In this document: positions 32,165-43,500 of the stretch, one piece after another
How the letters are laid out: every line of letters begins with the position of its first letter
How positions within the stretch are numbered: the first letter of the stretch is position 1
DNA from: Mycoplasmoides fastidiosum
GTDB taxonomy: Bacteria > Bacillota_I > Bacilli_A > Mycoplasmatales > Mycoplasmoidaceae
Assembly (NCBI RefSeq): GCF_024498275.1
Contig: NZ_CP101809.1
Coordinates: 558,001-622,000 of the forward strand
DNA length: 64,000 nucleotides
Reading direction: 5' to 3'
The notes under the pieces: model-generated
What the model was told of the DNA's origin: nothing
Databases searched by the model: none
What the model saw: only the letters and a program-made list of their open reading frames with translations
Position numbers and translations under genes: made by a program

Positions 32165-34828
32165 ATGAAATTTAATTACTTGATTACCCGCACAAGGTCC
32201 CGGATGTTTCAAACTAGTTTGCTTACAGGCTTAACAACCGGTTTGTTTTTAGCAGCTTGTTCGGGAGCTAATTTACCTTATGAACGCAACGAATACCGAA
32301 CAAAAAGTAACTTAGCTGCTCGTGACATTCGCTTGGATGCGTTTCGACATGACTATACGGTACAAGCTAATGGTAAAAGCAAAATTAGTAATGATTTATC
32401 TGCGGCACTAATTGATTATGAATACACTGGTCGCACTGATCTAAACCAGGATGGTCAAGTTATTAACAACCAGTACACTAAATACCGGATCCGGTTTGGT
32501 TTAGCCGATGCGATTTATTTAACCTTACCCAACCAAGCTGAACCAGTTGTTTTTGATAGTGATGCCGCTGATGATTTTATGATTGACGATCCGGTTTTTC
32601 TAGGAGTGAAAATTTTACGGTCCAACAATCCCCGTTCAGTTAACAGTGCTGCATTCGATCAAGCTTTAAATACCGCAACTAAAGTTCAGTTCACAGTTCG
32701 GGAAAATGCTTACTGAATTAATGCTAGGGGTGAACAAACAGCTTATCAAGTCATTCCCGAAGATTTTTATGCCAAATACGCCCGCACCATTTTATCTGAT
32801 GGAGCCTACCGGCACCAACACGGTGGATCAGCTGCTGCGGATCAATTTGCGATTGATCAAACTTATCAGGGGCGGCTTGCAGCCAACAACCGGTTTGGCC
32901 CCCAAAGTAGTTATGCCAGTGAGTATTTACTAAAATTATTTGATGTTGACACTGATAAACTCCGTGATCTCACCACTTTTTTAACTAATGTTCAAGTTGG
33001 TAATCAAACCAAAAAAGCAGTTACTTTTCACAGTTTAGCTTCAGTAGCCCGAGCTGATTTTAAAAATGTTTTTGCCAAAACCGTTTTCAATGCTAATTTT
33101 TTCACAGCCGCACCTAGTCAATACATTAAAGATCATCAAGACCGTAATCCAACTGGAGTGAGTGGGTTAGCAGCTGAATCAGGTTATTATTGGTATGGGG
33201 CGGATTATGAAGACATGTTATATTCTGGACCTTATTATGTACAAGAATCCAGTCGCAGTGCCGAAATTTATGCCATCAACCCCCATTTTTATGACCAAGC
33301 ATGGGTACATGCGAACGATACTTTACGCTTGTTAGTCACTGAAAATGATTCAAGTGATCCTTTAGCTTTTCAAAACAACCAATTTGAAGAATACAAACAA
33401 GGAGCAGTTGCTCAAATTGATTTTGCGGCGTTAACTCCAGTTCAAAAAAATCAAGTGGGATTAAATCAAAAAGATTTTAATTTACAGTATCAAAAATTAG
33501 CCGATTATGATTACACAGGCACCGGATTAATTACTTGAAAACCGATTGTTTATTCTGATCTGACTAATGCGGAAACTTTGCGGACTAATTATGCGTTTAA
33601 TGATGCATTTAGTTTATTAATGTATGGGGTCAACATTGCGGATTTAGAAGCGGGAAAACAAAATTTAAGTCATTATTGGACTGGCGATGGGTATTTGTTA
33701 CGATCCTTATTATCAACTGCATTTAACTATTTTGCTTTCAATAATGAAATTAATATTAATACCAGTTTCTGGGGGACAATCGCTCGACCCGATGGGTTAA
33801 TCAATGGTACTGATCAAGCGACTGCTCCATTTAAAAAATTATCAGAAGCCCCAAACCAATACAGTTTCTTTTTTTATGGGGGCGCTGATCAACAAACCCG
33901 GTTTGAAAAAACTTTAGCTGAAGATCAAGCCCGGTTTCAAAATAATCAAACCAACCAAACTGTGGCCTATCAGGCCAATAATTATGAACAGTTACAAACC
34001 GAAATGGAACGGTTGTTAGACCAGTTTTATGACAGTGCAACCGGATTAGGTCGCAATTTAAAAACTGATCCAGTTAACAATAAAATTCAGTTTACTTTTT
34101 ATGATCGGATGCGAAACGCCCCCCCAGCCCGGCGTTCAGCAACCCAGAATGCTTTAAATGCGATTAATGCTTTAGATCGCAAACACCGTTTGGCTTTAGT
34201 GCAAGCCCCACTAACGGTGCAAAATGATGCGATTGTCACTTTAGGCCGGACTGCAAATGCTTACTCAAGTTGGTATTATGATCTAGATTCTTATGGGGGA
34301 TTTTTACAATACTTTTTATACGTTAATAAAAACAACCCGTTGTTTACCGCATTATTTCAATTTGACCCAGCCGATCAAACTGCAATTAAAGCTGTAAAAC
34401 CAAATTTATTAACCCGGTTTGACCAGTTCCCTGAATTTAGTAAATTTGCCCAAGCTTTCAAAGCATCAACTACAGTTTTCCCCCGAACTAACTTACAAGA
34501 TTATAGTAGTTATAATAAAATGAAAAACGGAACCAACCAGGATTGAGCTGAGGCCAATGAATTTATGCGCGCAGTCGTTAATCCTAATTATGATCCGGTT
34601 TTAGCTTTGTCGAAATTTGGGTTGGAATATTCACGAACTTTAACTAATTTACAATCAGCAACTCTAAATCAGGAAATTACTTCACTAGTTGGGTTTAGTT
34701 TAAATTCAGCTACTGGGTATCAATTAGTTAACAAACCCATTCCGATTCTAATTAACCAACATTATTCAATTCCGGTTTCAGTTGAATCAGGAGTTGTGGC
34801 TTTAAGATATGTCACTGTTCACAAATAA
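32165..34828 (+). CDS. OppA-like oligopeptide-binding lipoprotein 7
   Basis: 887-residue lipoprotein starting MKFNYLITRTRSRMFQTS, lipobox FLAAC. ATG 32165 is chosen because GAGG lies nine bases upstream, as in the other copies; an in-frame ATG at 32150 is possible. It has GLAAESGYYWYGADYEDML, INPHFYDQAW, FNDAFSLLMYGVN and TLNQEITSLVGFSLNSA. Codons such as CGG, CCC and GGG are visibly more frequent than in copies 1-5, giving a higher GC third position. This may reflect a different age or origin of the 6-8 subgroup. The frame is intact. Confidence 0.85.
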
Positions 34829-34898
34829 AAGTTCATATTAATTTTCCCTTGATGAAACAAATTAATGAGGTTGTTAATTTTGTCAAAATAAAATTAGC

Positions 34899-35147
34899 TG
34901 TGTTATAATCCAAATTAATTATTTTCATTTTTAATTGATCAATGCGCCTAAATAATTTTGCATCTGCATCATTTTCTGCTGCTTTTTGGTATTTTTATTT
35001 TACCAAAAGCGGTAGGTTCGCGCGTTCATCGACAACTTAATAACAGTATCTTTCTTGATCATTTTTATTAGTGATTCAGAAGCAAACTTAATTAAGTTTC
35101 AACTTTCCAACCTACCCAAAACATAATTGTTATGGGTAGGTTTTTTA
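34899..35147 (+). promoter_or_regulatory. oppA8 leader: promoter, short ORF, antiterminator and terminator with changed arms (leader 8)
   Basis: The extended -10 TGTGTTATAAT lies at 34899-34909. A hairpin TTTTGGTA / TACCAAAA precedes GGTAGGTT (35011-35018). The terminator here is AACCTACCC (35109-35117) with GGGTAGGTT (35134-35142) followed by TTTTTT. GGTAGGTT complements AACCTACC over all eight bases. Both partners differ from the AACCTATTT/TAGGTTT of the other leaders in a matched way, strong evidence that the upstream segment really pairs with the terminator arm. Confidence 0.75.
34942..35040 (+). CDS. Putative leader peptide of oppA8 (32 residues)
   Basis: Begins MRLNNFASASFSAAFWYFY and ends in ARSSTT. 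Its sequence is unrelated to the other leader ORFs but its position is the same, and it runs through the antiterminator. Confidence 0.35.
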   Translation: MRLNNFASASFSAAFWYFYFTKSGRFARSSTT

Positions 35148-35260
35148 TTGCGGAAAATGAGAATTTTGCAACCACTCCTGATCAAACAAAAATCAAAATA
35201 AGATGCTTTCAATTCATTATTAAAACCATTATTGCCTAAATTCAGAAGGAAACATTTTGC

Positions 35261-37897
35261 ATGAAACCAATTGCTTTATTCGCTCGTTCTCAAAAATTAT
35301 TGGTTGGTACCCTCTTATCTGCCATGGTTAGCAGCTGGGTTTTAATCGCTTGTTCACAAGCCAGTTTGCCCCACCAACGCAATGAATATTTCACAAAAGT
35401 TCAAGCGGGTCATGATCAAGTTGATCTCACCGCTTTCCGGCATGATTATACCGTGCGGGCCACAGGAAGAAATAATTTAACCAACGCAATTGCACCAGGA
35501 TTATTAGAAATTGCTTACACTGGTCAAACCCGGTTAAACGAAACCGGAGCAGTGGTGAACCAACAGTTTAGTCAACACCAAATTAAATTAGGTTTAGCCC
35601 AAGCGGTCATTGTCACAACTACGAACAGTTCAACCCCGTTAGTTTTTGATCAAGATGATGCATCCATCCCCGCTGCAGATCCGTTGTATTTGGGTGTAAA
35701 AGTTTGATCATCAACCAATCCGCGCTCAGTTAACAGCCCGGATTTCACAAATGCATTAGCCCAATCAGTGCGGGTGCAAGTGGTTTTAAAAGAAAATTTA
35801 TTCTGAACTGATGCTCAAGGAAATCCAACTAAATACCCCGTTATTCCTGAAGATTTTTATGCTAAATACCAACGGACCGCTTTAGCTGAAACTAGTTATC
35901 GGCACCAGCACGGGGGTTCAGCAGCATTAGACAAACAAGCAGTTGATCAAATTTATCAGGGAAAACTGCGTGCAGTCAACCGGTTTTCAGCCGCGAGTCG
36001 GTTTAATAACGAATACTTAGTGAAATTATTTAATGTTGATGCGAACAAGCTAAAAAAGAAAGCAACGTTTTTAACACCAATCAATTTCCACAACCAAACC
36101 CACCAAGCAATCACGTTTGATAGTACAGATTCAAATACCCCCGCTGATTTTGTTAATTTTTTTGCCCAAATTATTTACAATTTGGATTTTTTCACGCCCG
36201 CGCCTAGTCAGTATATTAAAGAACTTGGACCAACCAAGGATTTAGCTAATACTGCTGCTGAAGCAGCCGAGTTTGGTTATTATTGATATGGTGCAGACTT
36301 TAAGGAGATGTTGTATGCAGGACCATATTATGTCAACCGCTCTGATGCTTCGTTTGAATCATTCCAAATTAATTCGCATTTTTATGATCAAGTTTGAGTG
36401 CAAGCTGCTGATAGTGTTAAAGCAATTGTTAGTGAAAATGTCGGAACCGATCCACTGACGTTTACCAACAATTTATTTAATGATTACAAACAAGGTTTAG
36501 TTGCCAAATTAGATTATGATGTTCTAAACGAATCCCAACGGTTAGAAGTCATTAGACATGCCCAAGCCTTCAATTTAAATTACACTAAACAACCAGATCA
36601 TAATTTCTTTCCTCGTGCTAAAACTTTAACCTGAAGAACTTTAGTTTATCCGAATTTAAACGATACCCAAATTCAACAAACTAATTATGCTTATAATGAT
36701 GCGTTTGCTTTATTAATGTATGGGTCTAACATCAAAGATTTAGAAGCGGGCAAACAGAATTTATCATACTACTGAACTGGAGACGGCCACATTTTTCGCT
36801 CCCTTTTATCAACCGCATTTAACTACTATGCTTTCAATACGAGCATCGATAGTGATACAACGTTTTGGGGCAGTTTTGCCCGACCAGATGGTTTAATTAA
36901 TGGCACTGATCAAACCACTAATCCACGCAAAAAACTGATTGATTATCCCAACCAAAATGAATTTTTCTTCTATGGTGGGGCTGATGGTAAGACCAAATTT
37001 AGTAAAACTTTAGCTGATGATCAAACCCATTGAACCGATCATCAAAACGAACAAGCCTTAGGTTTTCAAGCCACTAATTTTGTCAGTTTGCAAACCGAAA
37101 CTAAACGTTTACTAGATCATTTTTACCAAAACGGATTAGGTAAAAATTTAGGAAATGATCCCGACAACAACCGCATTAAATTTATTTTTTATGATCGGGC
37201 ACTTGATACTTCTGCACCCCGAAGAGCCGCTACAGCAAATGCGGTTAAAGTCTTAAATCAATTAGATCCGCGGTTAGAATTTAGTAGCCAACCATTTAGT
37301 CTGCAAGTTGATCAAATTTTGATTGGTGGTAAAAGTGCGGTTAATGAAATTGGCTGGGGCTATGACATTGAGGGCTATGGGGGTTATTTAGAATTGTTAT
37401 TCTACAGCAGTTTAGAAAGCTCATACTTACCTGGGTTCATTAGTTTTGCTGAATTAGATCCAAACAATCCAAAACAAAAACAAAAGATTGATCAATACCC
37501 GCAATTTTATGCTCTAGCAACCAAGTTTAAACACTCGCCAATTGTTTTTGTCAATACTGATCAAGCAGCTTCAAAAACTTATGATCAAATTAAAAACGGA
37601 ACTAACAAAGATTGAGCTGATGTGGTTAGTTTTATGAAAGCCGATCCCAACAGTCAATATGATCCGACTTTAGCTTTATCCCAGTTTGCGCTTGATTATG
37701 CTAAAAACCTAACCAATGATCAAGTCGCAGCTTTAAACCAAGAACTGAATTCTTTATTAGGATTAGTGATCACTTCAGCAGCGGGGCACCAAATTTTTAC
37801 TAAACCAGTTCCCCATTTAGTCAACGCTCATTTTCAAGTACCCACTTCAGTACAACCAATTCCCATCTCACCCAAATTTTTTAAAGTTGTGAAATAA
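35261..37897 (+). CDS. OppA-like oligopeptide-binding lipoprotein 8
   Basis: 878-residue lipoprotein. Signal peptide MKPIALFARSQKLLVGTLLS leading to WVLIAC. It has EAAEFGYYWYGADFKEML, INSHFYDQVW, YNDAFALLMYGSN (Y instead of F) and ALNQELNSLLGLVITSA. It belongs to the 6-8 subgroup and has the same higher-GC codon use. It is the last copy, 37.9 kb into the window and about 17 kb from its presumed transporter genes. The frame is intact and followed by a strong terminator. Confidence 0.85.
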
Positions 37898-37943
37898 ATT
37901 TTTCAATTAAACAAATATTTATTTTTTGGGGAAAATCATCAAT

Positions 37944-37979
37944 AAAAAACGCTGTTTATGAAAATAAACAGCGTTTTTT
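37944..37979. terminator. Bidirectional terminator between oppA8 and the protease gene
   Basis: AAAAAACGCTGTTTAT (37944-37959) and ATAAACAGCGTTTTTT (37964-37979) form a 16-bp stem with T and A runs on either side, serving both convergent genes. Confidence 0.9.
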
Positions 37980-38058
37980 ATTGATTTAATTGCATTTAAT
38001 TAATCAATCATAATAATCAATAATTGAAACAAGTTCCAATAATTAATTTTTCTATCAA

Positions 38059-40146
38059 TTATAAAATGTCCTCATTATTAGGCACAAGGGGTAAAACCCG
38101 GATCGGACGCAACATTGATTTTTTAATGTGGTTTAAATTATAAGTCACAACATTTTTAGTTGCAAAATAATCTTGCAATTGTTGTTTTAAATTAATCGTA
38201 TCACCAACAGTTGTGCCCTTAAAAGTCAGCGATAAATCATTTAATAAATCAAGGGTGTGATTGTAATAATCACCAAAAAATTCCCCATAAAGTTCAGCAA
38301 TCGTTTTAGAATTTGTTCCATTAGATTCAGGAATTAATGATGTTGTTAAATGCTGAGTTAGTGCGGTTGTAATTGCAGCTTGTTTTTGTTCATCGGATCA
38401 ATCGGTATGAGTTTGAGCATGCTGGGTAGGTTGTTGGTTCATGAACTGGTTAATGTCTGCATACAATTGGGCAGGATCAGCTCCAAATCTGAAACCATTT
38501 TGGGTGAGATCAGTTTGTTGTTGGTATTTAGCTCAGACAACTGCACTTAAATTTTTAGCAAACAGCGTGCCATAATGTTGTCCCATGATTTGATACAACA
38601 AATTTTTTTGTTGAGCAGGCAAATGATTTGCTCAATGACTAATGTGATTTTGGGAATTAACATTATTTTGATCGGAGTAAAACGGGGTTTGAATGCCTAG
38701 CCGCTCAGTAGTTTTGCTCACACCATCACCACTAGATTCACCCCAATAAATTCCAACAGTATTATAATCTTGATCAATTACCATTGATCCCGATGAACCC
38801 GCTGCAGTAGGATAAGTATCTTGAGAATAAATGTTATATAACCCAATTGGGACTTTATAATCGGCTCCACCAAACCGCATTTTATTTCGATTATATTTAA
38901 AATGATCCAAATTCTGGTTGGTATACGCCCGTTGGATTTTGATTCCAGTTGAAGCTGAACCCCGAAAAACTGGGACAGCTGAACTATTCTTATTAAATGT
39001 TTCTAACGGATAACCAGCCCGGTAAAATTTTTGCTTTCGTTGTTCAGAGTTTAAATCAAAAGTGGTTAAATTTTTCTGATCGGCATTGAAATCATATAAA
39101 TTAGTTTGGGCTAACCGGGGGAAAGTTCATTGGTTGTATTTTTTGGTGTCTAAAAAATAAGGAAACCACTCAGCTAAAACTTGATCGGGAATTCTCACTT
39201 TTAATACGGCTGCATCAATGAATGATTCAACCTTATCATCGTGATAAAACCCATCTAAAAATTGTTTCTGAGCAGTTGTTAACTGGTCATAATCAATTTT
39301 ATTTAATTCATTAAATTGATTAGAATCATACAACCCAATTCCATTGGTTTTACTAGTGTACAAATGACTAAAATACTGATAAAAACTGGTTGGTAAAAAT
39401 AGTGATTGGTTTTGCCATTGGTATTTGGTTTCTAATCGTTGGGCCGCTTTAATGAATTCGTTATTGACAAAACTGTCAAAAAAGACTTTATTCATTTTTT
39501 GGGTTTTGGGTTGTAAAAAAGCTTGAGTGGTACCAGGGGGCATACTAAAATTGAAGTAGTATTGGTGTTGATTCGGATTTAAAACAGTGGTTTTTAATGA
39601 ATCAACCCGAATTGCATAGCGGTTTTGTTCAGCATAATAATTGGTCTGATCAATACCAACTGGATTATAAACAATCGGTTTATTAGATTTGGTTCAATTT
39701 GTTTTGGCATCATATTTTTGTCGACCAATTTCAATACTGAACAGTTCGGGATCTTGATGATTCTTAATTAAATCATCAGTGGTTAAATTACATACGTGAA
39801 TATTAGTCACAATATAAAAATTATTATTGCCAACTTCCCGATCAATAATTCAGCCGGTTCCAAACGAGGACTGGGTCTTTTTATTAACCATGGAGGTAAT
39901 TTTTAAACTCATACTTCGTTGGTTAATGTAGTCAAAATAACATTGATCAGTATTCGAACAAACCTGGGGATCAGGAGCAGTTTGAGCTTTAGTGAATAAT
40001 TCTTTTTTTGAAGGGGTACGATTAATGTAATGCCAAGCTGCTTGTTTTTGAATGATTGGTAAAGAAGCATTTGGATAACAGGATGATAATAAAAGTGCAA
40101 TAGTAGGAATAAATAATCATTTCCGTTTTTGTTTGTTGTAGGACAT
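38059..40146 (-). CDS. DUF31-type trypsin-like serine protease lipoprotein
   Basis: Surface lipoprotein of 695 residues. The signal peptide MSYNKQKRKWLFIPTIALL ends with LLSSC. It has the layout of the mycoplasma DUF31 (PF01732) proteases, the family of the immunoglobulin-cleaving MIP proteins. FGTGWIIDRE leads to the probable catalytic His in IVTNIHVCN near residue 118, a likely catalytic Asp is in SFIDAAVLKVRI, and the nucleophile Ser is in AAGSSGSMVIDQ near residue 425. The triad therefore looks complete. The MIP partner that binds antibody (MIB) is not adjacent, so immunoglobulin as substrate is an inference. The start CAT at 40144-40146 gives a normal signal sequence and a TATAAT on the minus strand at 40187-40192 is a candidate promoter. 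No frameshift. Confidence 0.85.
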
Positions 40147-40416
40147 AAAATGACCTGCTTTTAGATATATCAACCAATACATTTTGATTATATTTTCTAA
40201 TTAATTTTTCCTCACAAAAACAATCAAATAATTAAAAGAAAAAATGTGCATATCTTTTTTAAGGCAAGCATAACAAATTTAATTATTTTGATTGAGTTAA
40301 TTTAGATCATTTAACAAATGATAATTTTGGGTTTTTTCATAATATTTATTGTTAGAAATTAATCCCGTAATTTAATGCACTTATTAAAGCAGACTTAAAA
40401 ATGAATTAAGTTTGAT

Positions 40417-40537
40417 TATGTTAAAATATTTTGTAATAGGCTATTTTGCATAATTAAAAATAGCTTTTCTAACTGTTAAATTTAGCTAATTTTTTTACAA
40501 AAAAATAGTTGTTATTTATCAAAAAAAAAAAAAAAAA
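40417..40537 (+). promoter_or_regulatory. cas9 promoter, 5' leader hairpin and A17 tract
   Basis: TATGTTAAAAT (40417-40427) matches the extended -10 seen before the oppA genes. The leader then holds GCTATTTT (40440-40447) / AAAATAGC (40457-40464) followed by TTTTCT, a small terminator-like hairpin. A run of 17 A (40521-40537) ends 11 bases before the cas9 ATG, where a ribosome site would be. The only Shine-Dalgarno-like bases are GGT. Homopolymers this long are mutable in mycoplasmas, so cas9 expression may vary by tract length. Confidence 0.55.
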
Positions 40538-40548
40538 GGTCATAAAAA

Positions 40549-43500
40549 ATGAATGACAAAAAAATTAAAATCGGAATCGATGTTGGCATCGCTTCTGTAG
40601 GATGAGCACTTTTAGATGAAAATAATGAGATCGTTTTACATGGGGTGCGTTTATTTGATACAGTAGATTCTCCTCGTACTTACAAATTATTATCACAAGA
40701 TCGTAGATCTAATCGCGCTATGCGAAGAAAATTATCAAGAATTAAAACTAGAAAAAGAGATGCCATTAAACTTTTTATTGAAAATAATTTATATAAACCA
40801 AATAATTTTATAGATTCAGTAGAATATTGAAAAAATAATAATTTAATTCCTGAATTTTCTCAATATTTATCTCTAAAAAATGGAGAAAAATTTAATATAT
40901 ATTCATGTCGCAAAAAAATGTTATATGAAAAAGAGGATAGTATTAAATATTTTTTGAGAGGAATTTATTGATATTTAACTAATAGAGGATGAAATTATGA
41001 CGAAAATTTAAATGAGAAAAAAATAAAAAATCTAAAAAAGATGAAAATAATTCATCTTCAAAAAAATCAGAAATAGATGAAAATGAAAAAATTAAAATTA
41101 AAACTCTTAACGATATTTTAGTAACTAATGATTATATAGTTGAAAAACAACTAAAATTATGAAACCCAAATAAACATAGCACTACAAAAGTGAAGGGTGT
41201 GATAAATAATTATTTTAAACGTGAAGATTATCGCAAGGAATTAGAAATAATTTTAAAAAAACAATCTCATTTTGCTGATGAAATTTTTCGAGAAAACTTC
41301 TTAAAAATTTTTGATCGACAACGAGAATTTCAACTTGGACCAGGAGGTCCAAAATCACCGACAGAATATGGTTTATGACAAGAAGTTAATGGAAAAATTG
41401 AAAAAAAAGATGAAAATTTATGAGAAAAAAATATTAGAAAATGTTTAATTTATCAAAATGAAAATGTAGCCCCAAAAAAATCATTTTCTAATTATCTATT
41501 TAGTGTTCTTTGTTATTTGAATAATTTAACATGCAATAATGAAAAATTAAGCTATGAATCTAAAAATAGGTTATTGCATGAAAATTTTGATTTTGTGAAG
41601 ATAAAATTTTCAAACATATCTAATAATAGAATTTTGAAAAAATTTAAACAACAACTTGATAATGAAGAATTGAAAATTGATGATATTTATGGTTTTGCTA
41701 CTGAATTAAAAAGTTCAAAAAATAATAAAGAAAAATTAGCCATTCCTAAAAAATTTCCATATACAAATGAATTACTTAAAGAAATTTATTTAAAAATTTT
41801 AAACTCAGAATTTAAATTAAAGTCCACTTTTGCAAAAGAAAATGATTTTTTTTCAAGAAATCAAAAATTAATTGATTTAATTGACTTAATTATTATTTTC
41901 TTGAGCAAATTTGTTACAAAAAAAATACGATTAAATAATTTTCAAAACGAAACTGAAATTCATAATCTTTTTGGTGAATTATTTGATAGTTCAAATTTTA
42001 AAAAAAGTTTGAGAAAATTTAGTGAAGAAATAAAAGGCATTCAAAATATTTCTGGGACTGCTTCACTCTCTTTGAAAGGGTTAAAAAAGAATTAAAACAT
42101 TTATTAGAAAATGATTGAAATCATAATCAATATTTAAAATATTCTGGTGTTGCCTTTGAAATTGAAAAAAGGAAAAGAGAAATTTTTGAAAAAAATACAT
42201 TAATTAAAAATACTAAACATTTAACCGGCGATTGAATTAATAAAATGATAATTTCACCTTCTGTAAAAAGAGGTGTTAAACAAACGATTAATGTTTTAAA
42301 TGCTATTTTTGATTATTGTAAAAAAAATAATTACAAAATTGAAACAATAACTCTTGAAATGCCAAAAGAAAGAAACAATATAGATGTTAAAAAAAGAAAA
42401 TCTAATCATTTAAAGAAAATATCTGATGAATGAAACGAAGTAATTACAGAGTTTGGATTAAAAAATAAAGGTTCTATCTCAAGAAATAAAATATTGAAAA
42501 TGAAATTGTGAATAGAACAAAATGGTTGTGATGTTTATGATGGAAATGAGATCAAAAAAGAAGATTTCATTAGCAATATGAATGATTATGAAATAGATCA
42601 CATTATTCCTTTTTCTATATCTTTTGATAATTCTATGGAAAACAAAGTTTTAACAAAGAAAAAAATAACAGAAAAAAAAGTAATGGATTTCCCAAAGAAA
42701 CCATTCCTAAAGATGATTTTAATAAATTATCTAAAATTAATGGTTTATGAGATAAATTATATAAAGATAAAAATCCTAAAAAATTATCTTTTCTTAAATC
42801 AGATCCTGATGAATTTGAATCTTTACAAAAAGATTTTATTGCTCGTAATTTAGTAGATACAAGATATATTGCATCAGAAATTTTAAATGTTCTAAAAGAA
42901 TTTGTTAATTTTCATTCTAAAAACAATGAAATTTTTTCTGACACTAAAATAAGAACAATTACTGGAAAATTTATTAATAATTTAAGATCTAAAATATTGG
43001 ATAATTATTTTAAGAATAACCAATTATATGTATCTCTTGAAGATCCTTTTTATTCCAATAAAATTAAAAACAGAAAATGAAATGGTAATCACGCTCAAGA
43101 TGCTGTTTTAATTGCGTATTCCACTACGAATCCAAAAATTGCAAATACTTTAGAAAATAGTATCGAAGTAAAAAATAGTAATGGTGAAATTTTTGAAAAA
43201 AATAAAATAAATAATGCCTATAGCAATTTAATATCCAAAGATGAAAATCATAAATTTTTTGTTGAAGGATTAAATGAACTGGTTAAAAAATGAATGCTTC
43301 TAAAAAGTTTATGAAATTTTCTAGAAAAAAGCTTTCAAAAATAATATAAAATTTCATGACGATACTTTATATTCGGGTAAAGAAATTGAAGGAAAATTAA
43401 GAAAAGTAAATTCAAAAAAATAACAGATATAGAAAAAAATGATTTTAATTCTTTTTCAATCCAGAAAGTGGAGATTATTTAGAACCAATAATTGAAGAAA

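Noticed and set aside
34985-35025. T-box-like GGTAGGTTCGCGCG in leader 8
   Set aside because: It vaguely resembles the T-box consensus, but the other seven leaders lack it, there is no specifier stem, and the bases are explained by pairing with the AACCTACCC terminator arm.
41517-42853. Separate small genes within cas9
   Set aside because: The fragments line up in order with Cas9 domains, and single-base corrections join them into one frame of normal Cas9 length.
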